A stretch of DNA of 64,000 nt from NCBI GenBank assembly GCA_035192965.1, contig CP136571.1, positions 1 to 64,000 on the forward strand. Direction: 5' to 3'. The notes under the pieces were generated by a model. It was not told the origin of the DNA, did no database searches, and saw only the letters and a program-made list of their open reading frames with translations. The position numbers were made by a program, and so were the translations under genes. This DNA comes from Fuscovulum sp. Lineage in GTDB: Bacteria; Pseudomonadota; Alphaproteobacteria; Rhodobacterales; Rhodobacteraceae. Below, one piece after another: positions 25,212-35,500 of this stretch; the stretch's first letter is position 1, and each line of letters begins with the position of its first letter.

Positions 25212-26462
25212 TCAATGCAGGTTGGGCTGCGCGCCCTGCCCTTTTTCGTCGATCATCAGCCCCTTGCGGAAGCGATCGAAGCGATAGGCGGTGGCGGTGG
25301 GATGGGGTTGGTCGGTGGCCAGAAGATGCGCGAAGCACCAGCCCGAGGCGGGGGTGGCCTTGAAGCCGCCATAACACCAGCCGCCGTTGAAATAGAGGCC
25401 GTCGATATCTGTCTTGTCGATGATCGGCGATCCGTCCATCGACATGTCCATGATCCCGCCCCATGACCGCAGAAGGCGGGCGCGGCCGATCATCGGCATG
25501 AGGGACATGCCGCCTTCGGCCACGTCTTCGACCACGGGCATGTTGCCGCGTTGGGCGTAGGAGTTGTAGCCGTCGATATCGCCGCCGAAGACCAGACCGC
25601 CCTTGTCGGACTGGCTGACGTAGAAGTGGCCTGCGCCATAGGTCATGACGCCGTCGATGACGGGTTTCAGACCCTCGGAGACGAAAGCCTGAAGGACGTG
25701 GGATTCCATCGGCAGGCGCATGTTCACATGCGACATGACCTTGGACGAGGAGCCGGCGACGGCGACGCCGACTTTCTTTGCGCCGATAAAGCCGCGCGTG
25801 GTGTCAACGCCGGTGACGCGGCCAGCCTCGGTCCGGATGCCGATGACTTCGCAGTTCTGGATCAGGTCGACGCCGCGCATGTCGGCCCCGCGTGCGTAGC
25901 CCCATGCGACGGCGTCATGGCGGACGGTGCCGCCGCGCCGTTGCATCAGCGCGCCCTTGATCGGGAAACGGGCGTTGTCGAAGTTCAGGAACGGATACAT
26001 CGCGCGAACCTGATCGCGGTTCAGCAGTTCCGCATCGGCGCCGTGCAAGATCATGGCATTGCCGCGCCGGGTGTAGGCGTCGCGCTGTGCGTCGGTGTGG
26101 TAAAGGTTGATGATCCCGCGCTGGGACACCATGGCGTTGTAGTTGAAGTCCTGCTCCAGCCCTTCCCAGAGTTTGAGCGAAAATTCGTAGAAGGGTTCGT
26201 TGCCGTCGAGAAGATAGTTGGAGCGGATGATTGTGGTGTTCCGCCCGACGTTGCCGCCGCCGAGATAGCCCTTTTCCAGCACCGCGATGCGGGCCTGCCG
26301 GAATTCCTTGGCCAGATAATAGGCCGTGGCAAGGCCGTGGCCGCCGCCGCCGATGATGATGTAATCATAGGCGGATTGCGGTTCGGGATCGCGCCATGCG
26401 GGTTTCCATCCTTTGTGGCCTGTCAGAGCCTCGGCGATCACACGGAAGCCGGAATAGCGCAT
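25212..26462 (-). CDS. mgdA: N-methylglutamate dehydrogenase subunit A (SoxB-like flavoprotein)
   Basis: The 416-residue protein is a DAO-fold flavoprotein with an FAD motif DYIIIGGGGHGLATAYYLA near residue 33 and LEKGYLGGGNVGRNTTIIRSN. It also has GGTVRHDAVAWGYARGAD, in which His182 is the likely covalent FMN site by analogy with the beta subunit of sarcosine oxidase. It oxidises the N-methyl group of N-methylglutamate, regenerating glutamate. It is the first gene of mgdABCD, with AAGGATGG upstream of the ATG. SoxB is the alternative, but the linked gmaS-mgs genes favour MgdA. Confidence 0.88.
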   Translation of the reverse strand: MRYSGFRVIAEALTGHKGWKPAWRDPEPQSAYDYIIIGGGGHGLATAYYLAKEFRQARIAVLEKGYLGGGNVGRNTTIIRSNYLLDGNEPFYEFSLKLWEGLEQDFNYNAMVSQRGIINLYHTDAQRDAYTRRGNAMILHGADAELLNRDQVRAMYPFLNFDNARFPIKGALMQRRGGTVRHDAVAWGYARGADMRGVDLIQNCEVIGIRTEAGRVTGVDTTRGFIGAKKVGVAVAGSSSKVMSHVNMRLPMESHVLQAFVSEGLKPVIDGVMTYGAGHFYVSQSDKGGLVFGGDIDGYNSYAQRGNMPVVEDVAEGGMSLMPMIGRARLLRSWGGIMDMSMDGSPIIDKTDIDGLYFNGGWCYGGFKATPASGWCFAHLLATDQPHPTATAYRFDRFRKGLMIDEKGQGAQPNLH

Positions 26463-26505
26463 GGTCTGTGTCCATCCTTGTTCTTGGGGGGACTATGGTC
26501 CTGCG

Positions 26506-26533
26506 GGCGGGAAAACATCCATCCGTTTCCGCC
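26506..26533. promoter_or_regulatory. Imperfect inverted repeat upstream of mgdA
   Basis: GGCGGGAAAAC and GTTTCCGCC are imperfect inverted arms around ATCCATCC, about 45-70 bases upstream of the mgdA start. They include a GGGAAA half-site like those near 17186 and 21292. A regulator site for mgdABCD is possible. Confidence 0.35.
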
Positions 26534-26591
26534 AAGCACCCATCCAGAACCGACATTGGATAATGTGGTTACGGGGGCGTGATGGCATATC

Positions 26592-26618
26592 ATTCATTAC
26601 ACATTGTATTTTGTGAAT
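26592..26618. promoter_or_regulatory. AT-rich inverted repeat upstream of the persulfide dioxygenase gene
   Basis: ATTCA (26592) and TGAAT (26618) flank an AT-rich core with ACACA and TTGTG arms, 47-73 bases before the start at 26665. BigR/SqrR-type repressors bind AT-rich dyads in such positions, but the regulator gene is not in the window. Confidence 0.35.
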
Positions 26619-26664
26619 ATGTATCTATATCGGGCACCAAAGCAGGACAGAAGTGAGGTTCGCG

Positions 26665-27549
26665 ATGACCGCCTTTGCAGCAGACATGACACTTCGGCCC
26701 GAGGTGACGGGGTTCTTTGATCCGGCGACGAATACGATCAGTTACGTCGTACGCGACCCGGCATCTGATGCCTGTGCCGTGATCGATTCCGTGATGGATA
26801 TCGACTATGCCGCCGGGCGGATCACCTATGACCATGCCGATGAGATCATTGCCTTTATCCGCGACAAGGGGTGGCGGCTGGAATGGTTGATCGAAACCCA
26901 TGTCCATGCCGACCATCTGTCGGCCGCGCCCTATATTCAGGGCAAGCTGGGCGGGAAGATCGGGATCGGGGCGAAGATCACCGTGGTGCAGGACACGTTC
27001 GGCAAGATCTTCAACGAAGGGACCGAGTTTCAGCGTGACGGCAGCCAGTTCGATGCGCTGTTCGAGGATGGCGACAGGTACCGGATCGGCGGGATGGAGG
27101 CTGTGGCGATCCACACGCCGGGACATACGCCCGCCTGTATGACGCATGTGATCGGGGATGCGGCCTTTGTCGGCGATACGCTGTTCATGCCGGATGGCGG
27201 ATCGGCGCGGGCGGATTTTCCGGGGGGCGACGCGGGGGTGTTGTATGACAGCATCCAGACGGTGCTATCCCTGCCCGATGAGATGCGGCTGTTCATGTGC
27301 CACGACTATGGCCCGAACGGGCGGGACATCCGGTGGGAAACCACCGTGGGCGAGGAGAAGGCGCATAACATCCATGTGGGCGCGGGCGCGACGCGGGAGA
27401 GTTTCATCCAGTTCCGGACCGAGCGCGATGCGACGTTGGCGATGCCGAAGCTGATCATCCCATCTTTGCAGGTGAACATGCGGGCGGGCGAAATTCCGAC
27501 CGATGCCAGCGGGCGACCGATGCTGAAGGTTCCTTTGAACGGGCTGTGA
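26665..27549 (+). CDS. blh: MBL-fold persulfide dioxygenase-like protein (Blh/ETHE1 type)
   Basis: The ATG at 26665 has GAGG 6 bases upstream. The 294-residue protein shows the metallo-beta-lactamase motif THVHADHLSAA (HxHxDH), then HTPGHTPACMTHVIGD, VGDTLFMPDGGSARADFPGGD and a final His in MCHDYG. GSARxDF and the short C-terminal helix are typical of persulfide dioxygenases (ETHE1/Blh). They oxidise glutathione persulfide to sulfite and contain one iron. The following SulP transporter, 5 bases away, suggests export of the sulfur oxyanion formed. Confidence 0.85.
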   Translation: MTAFAADMTLRPEVTGFFDPATNTISYVVRDPASDACAVIDSVMDIDYAAGRITYDHADEIIAFIRDKGWRLEWLIETHVHADHLSAAPYIQGKLGGKIGIGAKITVVQDTFGKIFNEGTEFQRDGSQFDALFEDGDRYRIGGMEAVAIHTPGHTPACMTHVIGDAAFVGDTLFMPDGGSARADFPGGDAGVLYDSIQTVLSLPDEMRLFMCHDYGPNGRDIRWETTVGEEKAHNIHVGAGATRESFIQFRTERDATLAMPKLIIPSLQVNMRAGEIPTDASGRPMLKVPLNGL

Positions 27550-27553
27550 TGTG

Positions 27554-29281
27554 ATGGCCGATCTGCGGCGATACTTCCCCATTCTGGGCTGGGCGCGCGT
27601 TTATTCGCGCGCTGATCTGGGCAATGATCTGCTGGCGGCGGTGATTGTGACGATCATGTTGATCCCGCAATCGCTGGCCTATGCCTTGCTGGCCGGGTTG
27701 CCGCCAGAGGCGGGGTTGTATGCATCCATTCTGCCTATCCTGATCTATGCGGTGTTCGGCACGTCGCGCGTGTTGGCGGTGGGGCCGGTGGCGGTGGTGT
27801 CGTTGATGACGGCGGCAGCGGTGGGAGAGGTGGCGGCGGCGGGAACGGCGGATTACGCCACGGCGGCGCTGACACTGGCGGCGATGTCGGGCGCGATGCT
27901 GCTGGGGATGGGGCTGCTGCGGTTGGGCTTTATCGCGAATTTCCTGAGCCATCCGGTGATTTCGGGGTTCATCACAGCATCGGCGCTGCTGATTGCGGCG
28001 GGGCAGTTGGGGCCCTTGCTGGGGGTAAAGATCAGCGGGGATACGCTGCCGGAGCTGGTGTTGGGACTGGTGGGCGGGATCGGTGGGGCGAGTTGGATCA
28101 CCGCGCTGATCGGGGCGGCGGCGGTGGGGTTTCTGGTCTGGGTGCGCAAGCGGATGAAGGGATGGTTGCGCGGGTTGGGTGTTCCGGCGCGGCTGGCTGA
28201 TGCGCTGACAAAGGCGGGGCCGGTTCTGACCGTGGTGGCGACGACGGTCGCGGTCTGGGGGTTGGGCCTTGAGGCGCGGGGCGTGGCGGTGGTGGGGGCG
28301 GTGCCGCAGAGCCTGCCGCCCTTTACCTCGCCCGCCTTTGACCCGGACCTGTGGCGGGCGCTGCTGGTGCCGGCGCTGCTGATTTCGCTGATCGGGTTTG
28401 TGGAATCGGTTTCCGTGGCGCAGACGCTGGCGGCGCGGCGGGGGCAGCGGATCGTGCCGGATCAGGAATTGGTGGCGCTGGGGGCGGCCAATCTGGGTGC
28501 GGCAGTGACGGGCGGGTTCCCGGTGACCGGGGGATTTGCGCGGTCGGTGGTGAATGCGGATGCCGGGGCGGCGACGCCCGCGGCGGGGGCCTTTACCGCG
28601 CTGGGGCTGGCGGCGGCGGCGCTGCTATTGACGCCGCTGCTGTTTTTTCTGCCCAAGGCCACGCTGGCGGCGACGATCATCGTGGCGGTGCTGGGGTTGG
28701 TGGACCTGTCGGTGTTGCGGCGGACGTGGGACTATTCCCGCGCGGATTTCGCGGCGGTGGCGGGGACAATCCTTGTGACGCTGGGTGCAGGGGTAGAGGC
28801 GGGGGTATCCGTGGGGGTGGCGCTGTCGGTGCTGCTGCATCTGTGGCGCACGTCGCGGCCGCATGTGGCAGAGGTGGGGCTGATCGCAGGGACGCAGCAT
28901 TTCCGCAACATCAACCGGTTCGAGGTGCAGACCCATCCAGCGCTGGTGACGCTGCGGATCGACGAAAGCCTGTATTTCGCCAATACGCGGTTTCTGGAGG
29001 ATATGGTGATGGCGCGGCTGGCGGATGCGCCGGAGGTGCGGGATGTGGTGCTGATGTGCTCGGCGGTGAATGAGATCGACATGACCGCGTTGGAGACGCT
29101 GGAGGCGATCAATGCGCATCTGCGGGGCTTGGGCGTGCGGCTGCACCTGTCCGAGGTGAAGGGGCCAGTGATGGACCGGTTGCAGCGGTCGCATCTCCTG
29201 AAATCGCTGACGGGCCGGGTATTCATCAGCCAGTATGACGCCTGGTGCGCGTTGACGGGCGCGTCAGGCGGGCAGGGATAG
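27554..29281 (+). CDS. SulP-family inorganic anion transporter with STAS domain
   Basis: The 575-residue protein has about ten hydrophobic segments with the SulP signature (VTIMLIPQSLAYALLAGLPPEAGLYAS). It ends with a C-terminal STAS domain (about 445-560), including VVLMCSAVNEIDMTALETLEAIN. It is an inner-membrane anion transporter, perhaps for sulfate or sulfite. A GTG one codon earlier is also possible. It starts 5 bases after blh, so the pair forms an operon for sulfide/persulfide detoxification (inference). Confidence 0.9.
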   Translation: MADLRRYFPILGWARVYSRADLGNDLLAAVIVTIMLIPQSLAYALLAGLPPEAGLYASILPILIYAVFGTSRVLAVGPVAVVSLMTAAAVGEVAAAGTADYATAALTLAAMSGAMLLGMGLLRLGFIANFLSHPVISGFITASALLIAAGQLGPLLGVKISGDTLPELVLGLVGGIGGASWITALIGAAAVGFLVWVRKRMKGWLRGLGVPARLADALTKAGPVLTVVATTVAVWGLGLEARGVAVVGAVPQSLPPFTSPAFDPDLWRALLVPALLISLIGFVESVSVAQTLAARRGQRIVPDQELVALGAANLGAAVTGGFPVTGGFARSVVNADAGAATPAAGAFTALGLAAAALLLTPLLFFLPKATLAATIIVAVLGLVDLSVLRRTWDYSRADFAAVAGTILVTLGAGVEAGVSVGVALSVLLHLWRTSRPHVAEVGLIAGTQHFRNINRFEVQTHPALVTLRIDESLYFANTRFLEDMVMARLADAPEVRDVVLMCSAVNEIDMTALETLEAINAHLRGLGVRLHLSEVKGPVMDRLQRSHLLKSLTGRVFISQYDAWCALTGASGGQG

Positions 29282-29284
29282 CCT

Positions 29285-29299
29285 TGGCCTAGGAGGCCA
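29285..29299 (+). terminator. Short hairpin after the SulP gene
   Basis: TGGCCT and AGGCCA form a 6-bp stem with a 3-base loop directly after the SulP stop codon, followed by a weak T stretch (GTCTTT). It is a possible weak terminator. The rest of 29300-29548 shows no convincing gene; the frames there have no recognisable protein. Confidence 0.4.
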
Positions 29300-29548
29300 G
29301 TCTTTCGCAAATCAGCAGGGCCGTGGCGAAACCCAAGGTGATCAGCGTGCCGCGCGAGGCGAAAGGTAAGGCGAAGCGGATTAAGCCATTCGCAAATTCG
29401 GCAATTCTGGCAGACACGCCCCTGTCCTTTCTGCTGCCGTCCCGGTGTGGGGCGGAAAGGACAGAATGGCAGAGCGTGGGTCTACTGTGGACGGCGCAAG
29501 GTCTGATGGATTGCGCGACCAAGGTCCGGCCCCGGCAGAAACAATGAA

Positions 29549-29570
29549 CGGGCCCCGTTTCCGGGGCCCG
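29549..29570 (-). terminator. Hairpin after the RTX gene
   Basis: CGGGCCCCG and CGGGGCCCG form a perfect 9-bp stem with a 4-base loop, 21 bases downstream of the RTX stop on the minus strand. The following sequence is TTCATTGTTTC, only moderately T-rich. It probably terminates the RTX transcript. Confidence 0.65.
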
Positions 29571-29591
29571 CTTTGGCAATGATCGCGGCGC

Positions 29592-32500
29592 TTATTCGGC
29601 GGCGCGGATGAGGCCGTCGCCAAGGATCGTGTCGCGGGCGACGCGGGCCTCGGGGGCGGTCAGGCTGCGGCGGGCCGAGGGGCCGTAGGCGGTGAAATCC
29701 ATGTCTTCCAGTTGCGGGAAGAGCGACAGGATTTCCTCGCGGGCGGCTTCGGCAAGCGCGCCCCAGCCGACATGGCCAGGATGGAAGCTTTCCGACGGGG
29801 CCCCTTCGGCATAGACGATTTCATGCGCGTCGAAGAGCATGTGGAAGTATTCCACCTCTGCCGCCTCTTCGGCACGGATCGTATGGTCGTTCACCAGAAG
29901 TTTGGCTGCGACCAGCACCTCGGGTTCGTCGAACAGCAGTTCCGCCTGCCAGCCCGACAGCAGCATGCGGTGCTGCGGCGAGACCCGCAGGGTGCGGCTG
30001 TTCCCAAGGGTGCCTGCCTCGATCACGATCGGGGCAAAGCGGCCCTTGCCTTCGACGATGCTGGATCCGATCCATCGGATCGGCTGGTAGCCGTGATCCA
30101 TGGTCAGAACCAGATCGCCTGCGGCGAGGTCTTCGATCGCCTTTTCGCCTTCTGCCGTCAGGATACGGCTGCCGCGGGTGAAGCAGACAACCCCGGTGTT
30201 TTCCTGGTTCAGCAGATCGCCCGCCACCGCCGTACCGCCGTTCTGGATACGCAAGCCCCCGGCCCCTTGCAGGATGCCATCGGCCTGATCGGCGCGCAGC
30301 CAATCCAGCGGGTTGTTGAAGGTCGCGCCCGGGTTGGCCGCGTTGTAGAGGGCGAGGTTGGCTTCGTTGTAGAAGCTGGACAGATCGACGAAGTCATTGT
30401 CATCGGTCGCGGCGCCATCGGTGCCCTGGATGCCGGTGGTGGCATCAAAGTCAGTGATGGTGTCGGCCCCTTCGGCGACGAAGAGGTCGGCCCCGATGCC
30501 ACCGGCCAAGAGATCGGTCCCGGCACCACCCGCCACGCGGTCACGGCCTGCGCCACCCTGAAGGGTATCGTTGCCCGAGCCGCCCTGCAGCGTGTCGTTT
30601 CCGTCGTCACCGACGAGCGAGTCATTGTCGGCCCCGCCGTCGATGCTGTCATCATCCAGCCCGCCGGAGATGACGTCGTTTCCGGCGTCACCAGCGAGGA
30701 TGTCATTGTCATCGAAGCCGAAGATGGTGTCGTCACCTTCGCCGCCACGGACGGTGTCTTCGTTGTTGGCAGGCAGCGGATCGGTGCCGTCATTGGGCAG
30801 ATCGGCCGGCGTTACGCCGGGGGTACCACCATAGAGGAGGTCGTTGCCGACGCCGCCATCGATGCTGTCATCGCCTTCGTCGCCAAGGATCGTATCCGAA
30901 CCTTCGCCGCCAAGGATGGTGTCGTCATCAACCCCGGCATCGACAGAGTCATCGCCATCGCCAGCGTCGATCAGGTCGCCGTCATCGCCGGTGAGGATGG
31001 TGTCGTTTCCGGCCCCGCCGATCACCGTGTCGCGGTCATCCAGCGGATCGGTGTCAGAGAACGGCCCTGCCTCATCCGGGATGGCATTGGTGGCACGGGT
31101 TTTGATGAAGTCATCCCCGATCCCGCCGGTGACGCTGTCACGCCCATCGCCGCCAAGGACACTGTCATTGCCTGCGCCAGCATCGATCCGGTCATCACCT
31201 TCGTTGCCGGAGAGCGTATCGTCGCCTTCGCCGCCGAGAATGGTGTCGTTGCCGAGATTGCCTTCGACGATGTCATCCCCTGCGCCGCCGATCAGGCTGT
31301 CATTGCCCTGACCGCCTTGCAGGCTGTCATTTTCATCGCCGCCGTCGAGCGTGTCATCGCCCGCGCCGCCAGCCAGGGTATCGAGCCCTTCGTTGCCGAT
31401 GAGGCTGTCATTGCCGTCGCCGCCAATGAGCGAGTCATCCCCTGCGCCGCCGAGAAGGGTGTCGGCTTCGGCCCCGCCATCCAGCGTGTCGTTGCCATCG
31501 CCGCCCGTCAGCAGATCGCGACCAGCCAGACCGACGAGCGAGTCATTGCCGGTGCCGCCATCGACGGTGTCGTCGCCCGCGCCGCCATCGACCGTATCGT
31601 CACCAGACCCGGCGATGATGCTGTCGTTGCCGCCGTTGCCGGCGACGGAGTCATTGTCGGCGCCTGCATCGATGATGTCGTTACCTGCCCCGGCCGTGAT
31701 CGAGTCATTGCCGGCACCGGTTCCGATGTTGATCGGACCCTGCGCCCCTGCGCCGAGGACGGTATCGCCCGCAGAACCGGTGAGGACGCGTTCGATTTCG
31801 GAGAAGGTGATATCGCTTCCGGCATCCCCGTCCAGCCCGTTGACGTTGCCGTTTTCCGGGTTGGTTTCGTAGTTGACCGTCTGGGCCGTGGTCCCGGAGG
31901 ACATGTCCAGCAGATCGCCTGCATTGCCGTTGGCGGCATCGTCAGGGTTGCCATCGGTGCCATCGCTGCCGCCGAAGATCTGGCCCGCGAGGTTGGGATC
32001 GGAGTTGTCGACGGTGAAGACGTCGTCGCCCGAGTTGCCGATGGCCGTATCGGCCCCGCCGACGATGATGTCATCATCGCCTGCGCCGCCTGTCACGCTG
32101 TCGGCCCCTGCCCCGCCTTGCAGCGTATCGGCCCCGGTGCCGCCAAGCAGCGTGTCGGCACCTGCGCCACCGGCCAGACTGTCGGCTTCGGCCCCGCCAT
32201 CGAGCAGGTCATTGCCATTGCCGCCAAGCAGGGTGTCGTTGCCTTCGTTGCCTGTCAGGCTGTCATCATCATCACCACCGGCAAGGCTGTCAGCCCCTTC
32301 GCCGCCGGCCAGAGTATCGTTGTCCAGATCGCCGGACAGCGTGTCATCGCCGGTATCGCCAATCAGGCTGTCGTTGCCGACATTGCCAGACAGGCTGTCG
32401 TTGCCGGTGCCGCCATCGACCGTGTCATCACCCTGACCAGCATCGACCGTGTCATCGCCCTGGCCTGCGGCGATGGTGTCGTTCAGGCCATCGGTGCCGT

Positions 32501-35500
32501 CGATCTGGTCACCCTGACCGTCGGTATAGGGGATGCCACCCGGCCCCGAGGTGGGCGTCATCAGATCGCCCGCCGTGGTGCCGTCGACCACACCATTGCT
32601 GTCGAGCAGAACCCGCTCGATTTCCGAGAAGACGATGGTGACGGTCTGGCCCGAGCTGTTTTGATAGGTGGCGGTCCCGCTTTCGGGCCCGGTGAAATTG
32701 ACCGTGGCGTTGGTGAGGCCGCGCAGATCGAGCACGTCACCGGTGCCGCCATTGGTGGGATCGGTCAGGTCTTCGCCTGCTTCGCCGCCGATGACGGTGA
32801 TGGTGCCATTGCCGGTCAGCGCTGGGTTGACGAGGAATTCGTCATCGCCGTCGCCACCTTCGGCCCGGTCGCCCGCGCCGACGATGATGTCATCGTCATT
32901 GCCGCCGCCGAACAGGCTGTCGGTGCCTTCGCCACCGGTGAGGGAGTCTGCCCCTTCGCCACCGGCAAGCGTGTCGTTTCCGGCACCGCCATCCAGCGTG
33001 TCATTCCCGGCATCGCCAGTCAGGCTATCCGTGCCATCGGCGCCACGTAGGCTGTCAGCCCCGTCGCCGCCGACGATGGTATCGGCATCTGCGCCACCAT
33101 CAACGGTGTCGTCACCCGCCCCGGCGAGGATGGAGTCGTTCCCGGCCCCGCCTGTGACCGTGTCATCATCGGCCCCGGCGTCGATGGTGTCATTCCCGCC
33201 ACCGCCAAGGATGCTGTCTTCGCCTTCGTTGCCGTTCAGAACATCGGCATCATCGCCGCCATCCAGCGTGTCATTGCCGGCGCCGCCCTGAAGGGTGTCG
33301 CGGCCTTCGTTGCCGGTAAGGCTGTCATCTTCGGCACCGCCATCGAGGCTGTCATCGCCCAAGCCACCGAGGAGGGTGTCGCGACCTTCGTTGCCGAAGA
33401 GCGTGTCATTGTCCGCGCCACCGGTGAGGCCGTCGTCGGACAGGCCACCTTCGAGCACGTCATTGCCGGCCCCGCCGTCGAGCGTGTCAGCCCCGCTGTT
33501 GCCGATCAGGCTGTCATCGCCTGTGCCGCCCGCCAGACTGTCATTGCCGGTGCCGCCATCGACCGTGTCATTGCCAAGCCCGGCATCGACCGTGTCATTG
33601 CCCGCAGCCGCAGCGATGCTGTCGTTCAGCCCATCCGTGCCGTCAACCTGATCGCCCTGCGGATCGGTGTAGGGCGTGCCGCCCGGGCCCGATGTCGGGG
33701 TGATCAGATCGCCGCCGCCCGTGCCATCAACAACGCCATCAGCGCTGGTGAGGACGGTTTCGATTTCCGAGAAGTTGACCGTGATCAACTGGCCCGTGCT
33801 ATTGCGGAAGGTGGCGGTGCCGTTTTCCGAGGTTCCGGTGATCGGGTCGGGGTTGGTGTAGACCACGACAACATCTGTCAGCCCGCGCAGATCCAGCACG
33901 TCGCCGGTGCGGCCGCTTGGGTTGTTGGTCGGGTCGATGACCGCCTCTTCGAGGGTTTCGCCACCGATGATCGTGATTGGCGCTGTGCCGGTCAGGGTCG
34001 GGTCAATGGTGAATTCATCATCCCCCGCGCCGCCCTGCGCGACATCGCCCGCGCCGGCCACGATATCATCGTCACCGTCGCCACCGATCAGCGAGTCATT
34101 GCCTTCCCCGCCTTGCAGCGTGTCAGAACCGTCACCGCCGGACAGCGTATCAGCGCCCTGGCCGCCGGTCAGGCTGTCATTGCCCGAGCCGCCACCGAGG
34201 CTGTCATCTCCAGTGCCGCCATCCAGCGTGTCATTGCCGCTGTCGCCTGCCAGCGTGTCGTTGCCAGCGCCACCGATGACGCTGTCATCATTCTCACCGC
34301 CGGTCAGCCGGTCGTCATTGTCGCCGCCATCCAGTGTATCTTCACCGGTGCCGCCGTTGATCGTGTCATTGCCTTCGTTACCGGTCAGGCTGTCATCATC
34401 GGCGCCACCGTCGATGCTGTCATTGCCCTGACCGCCAGTGATCGTGTCTTGGCCTTCGTTGCCTTGCAGCGTGTCATCGCCCGACCCGCCATCGACGGAG
34501 TCATCGCCGCTGCCTGCACCGATGGAGTCGTTGCCGCCGCCGCCATCGACGGTGTCATCGCCTGCACCTGCGGCAATGGTGTCATTGCCGGACCCGCCGG
34601 TGACGGTGTCATTGCCTGACCCGGTATTGACGTCGATGGGGCCGGTGGAGCCGCCGCCATTGATCGTGTCGTTGCCGGAACCGGTGAGAACACGCTCGAT
34701 TTCGGAGAAGGTGAGGTCGGTGCCTGCATCTGCATCCAGCCCGTTGACCGTGCCGTTTTCCGGATTGACGCCGTAGTTGACGACCTGGCCCGTCGTGCCT
34801 GCCGACAGATCAAGCGTATCGCCCGCATTGCCGTTGGCCGCATCATCGGGGTTGCCGCTGGTGCCATCGCTGCCACCGTCGACGGTGGTGTTGACATCGG
34901 TCGCCGGATCGGTGCCGTCGAGGGTGAAGGCGTCGTCGCCCGTGCCACCCGTGGCCGTATCCGCGCCGCCGACTGCGATGTCGTCATCGCCTGCGCCACC
35001 GTTCAGCTGGTCATTGCCTGCGCCACCAGCCAGCGTGTCGGAACCCGCATCGCCGGAGACGATGTCATCGCCCAACTGGCCGTTGATGATGTCATTGCCG
35101 TCGCCGCCCGACACGGTGTCGTTGCCGCCAGCAGCAGTGATGTTGTCGTCCCCGAGATTGCCGCGGATGCTGTCGGCGTTGTCGGTGATCCGATCGCCTT
35201 GGGGATCGATGTAACCCAATTCCATCAACTCGCCGGAATTGGCCCCGTCCACCACGCCGTCGCGCTGGTCGACCGGCGGCGGCAGGAGGAGGTTCTCGAT
35301 CTCGGAGAAGGTCACGGTCCGGACCCCGCCCGAGGCGTCGATCAACTCGACCGTGCCTGAGGTGGAGTTGCCATCCGCATCTGGCGTCTGAACGAGATTT
35401 CGGTAGCTTACATAGCCGCGCAGATCCAGCGTGTCATTGTCCGCCCCGGTGCTGCCGCCATCGACGACGATGCCCGAGGTCCGGCCGCCCAGTGCGTCGA

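Noticed and set aside
21395..26462. Sarcosine oxidase (soxBDAG) as the name for the four-gene flavoenzyme operon
   Set aside because: Not excluded by sequence alone, but linkage to gmaS and mgsABC and the missing SoxD zinc site favour N-methylglutamate dehydrogenase.
29289..29579. Possible 96-residue minus-strand gene between SulP and RTX genes
   Set aside because: No ribosome-binding site and low-complexity composition; it runs over the RTX terminator hairpin.
29712..33050. 1,112-residue plus-strand open frame opposite the RTX gene
   Set aside because: It is an antisense shadow of the GGxGxD repeats; the translation is repetitive (VIA, FAA runs) with no recognisable domain and no ribosome-binding site.
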